NCBI GenBank assembly: GCA_039819485.1
Contig: JBCBRY010000030.1
Coordinates: 18,041-82,040, forward strand
Source of the DNA: UBA6168 sp039819485
GTDB lineage: Bacteria > Bacteroidota > Bacteroidia > Chitinophagales > Saprospiraceae
DNA length: 64,000 nt
Direction of reading: 5' to 3'
Numbering within the stretch: the stretch's first letter is position 1; each line of letters begins with the position of its first letter. The notes beneath the pieces are model-generated. The model searched no databases and was not told where the DNA came from. It saw only the letters and a program-made list of their open reading frames with translations. This document shows positions 63,886 through 64,000 of the stretch, piece by piece. The position numbers were made by a program, and so were the translations under genes.

Positions 63886-64000
63886 TAAGCTGGTGGTTGA
63901 AAAAAATGACACTTTTCCTTTGCCTGAAAAAGGTTTTTAAGATTTGGAAATCAAACATTTGACAAAATAAAAGTGTCATTTTTAGCGCTCTTTATTTTAT
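63886..64000 (-). repeat. ~110-bp inverted repeat, right copy (reaches the window end)
   Basis: Inverted partner of 62672-62783. Reading the opposite strand from the window end gives taaagagcgctaaaaatgac, the same order as the left copy, and ends at accaccagcttac instead of accacctgcttgc. Because the window stops here, the true outer boundary is unknown. Together the copies bracket the DUF6268-like gene. The 150 nt between that gene and this repeat show no other feature. Confidence 0.8.

Overview
The window reads as a Bacteroidota chromosome segment, most like a Saprospiria-type marine or free-living member. The evidence is the TAnnTTTG-type promoters, hybrid two-component systems with a periplasmic propeller and an AraC output domain, the contractile injection system gene set, and moderate GC by eye. 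Every gene I can support lies on the + strand. This placement is an inference; no rRNA or tRNA marker is present.

Layout. (1) 1-2326: the 3' part of a KefF/KefG-type quinone oxidoreductase overlapping a KefB/KefC-type antiporter. (2) 2327-3356: about 1 kb without a supported gene, holding one A/T-rich palindrome. (3) 3357-36345: an extracellular contractile injection system (eCIS). It holds a LytTR regulator with a degenerate receiver, a DUF4255 cap-type protein, one sheath, two Cys-rich coiled-coil proteins, two tube proteins, DUF5908, a LysM hub, a VgrG-like spike, PAAR, gp25, a baseplate J protein of 1682 aa, a 2566-aa giant protein, a tape measure protein, two DUF4157 cargo-type proteins flanking an animal-type heme peroxidase, one unknown, and the AAA+ ATPase. 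(4) 36603-47802: module A of a lipid-type biosynthetic locus: a hybrid sensor kinase, two FeeM/LuxI-like N-acyltransferases, a SyrB2/PhyH-like Fe(II) oxygenase, FabG, FabA, a FabZ-like hotdog protein, ACP and ketosynthase. (5) 47973-59723 and beyond: module B, a paralogous copy (hybrid kinase, membrane protein, two FeeM-like enzymes, FabG, FabA, FabZ-like, ACP, ketosynthase) extended by a third ACP and an LnmK/Pnap_2097-like double-hotdog protein, then a GNAT-like protein. (6) 60719-63734: a lipoprotein of the haloalkane dehalogenase type with an extra C-terminal domain, and an outer-membrane-type DUF6268-like protein between inverted ~110-bp repeats.

How the genes may work together. The eCIS genes encode a syringe (tube, sheath, spike, baseplate, ATPase) followed by cargo whose toxin-like domains look like an M35-type zinc protease, a PD-(D/E)XK nuclease and possibly a heme peroxidase. 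The two biosynthetic modules each combine a dedicated ACP, ketosynthase, ketoreductase and two dehydratase-type proteins with FeeM-like acyltransferases. The simplest reading is that each makes a special acyl chain on its own ACP and passes it to an amine, giving N-acyl amino acid-like products, with a hybrid sensor kinase in front of each module as likely regulator. The Fe(II) oxygenase in module A has Asn at the iron-ligand position that separates hydroxylases (Asp) from halogenases (Ala/Gly). Gene fossils (a fabG start and a FeeM end) show that the modules arose by repeated duplication of a FeeM-FabG unit. I consider this duplicated acyl-signal locus, and the peroxidase-containing cargo region of the eCIS, the two most likely undescribed systems here.
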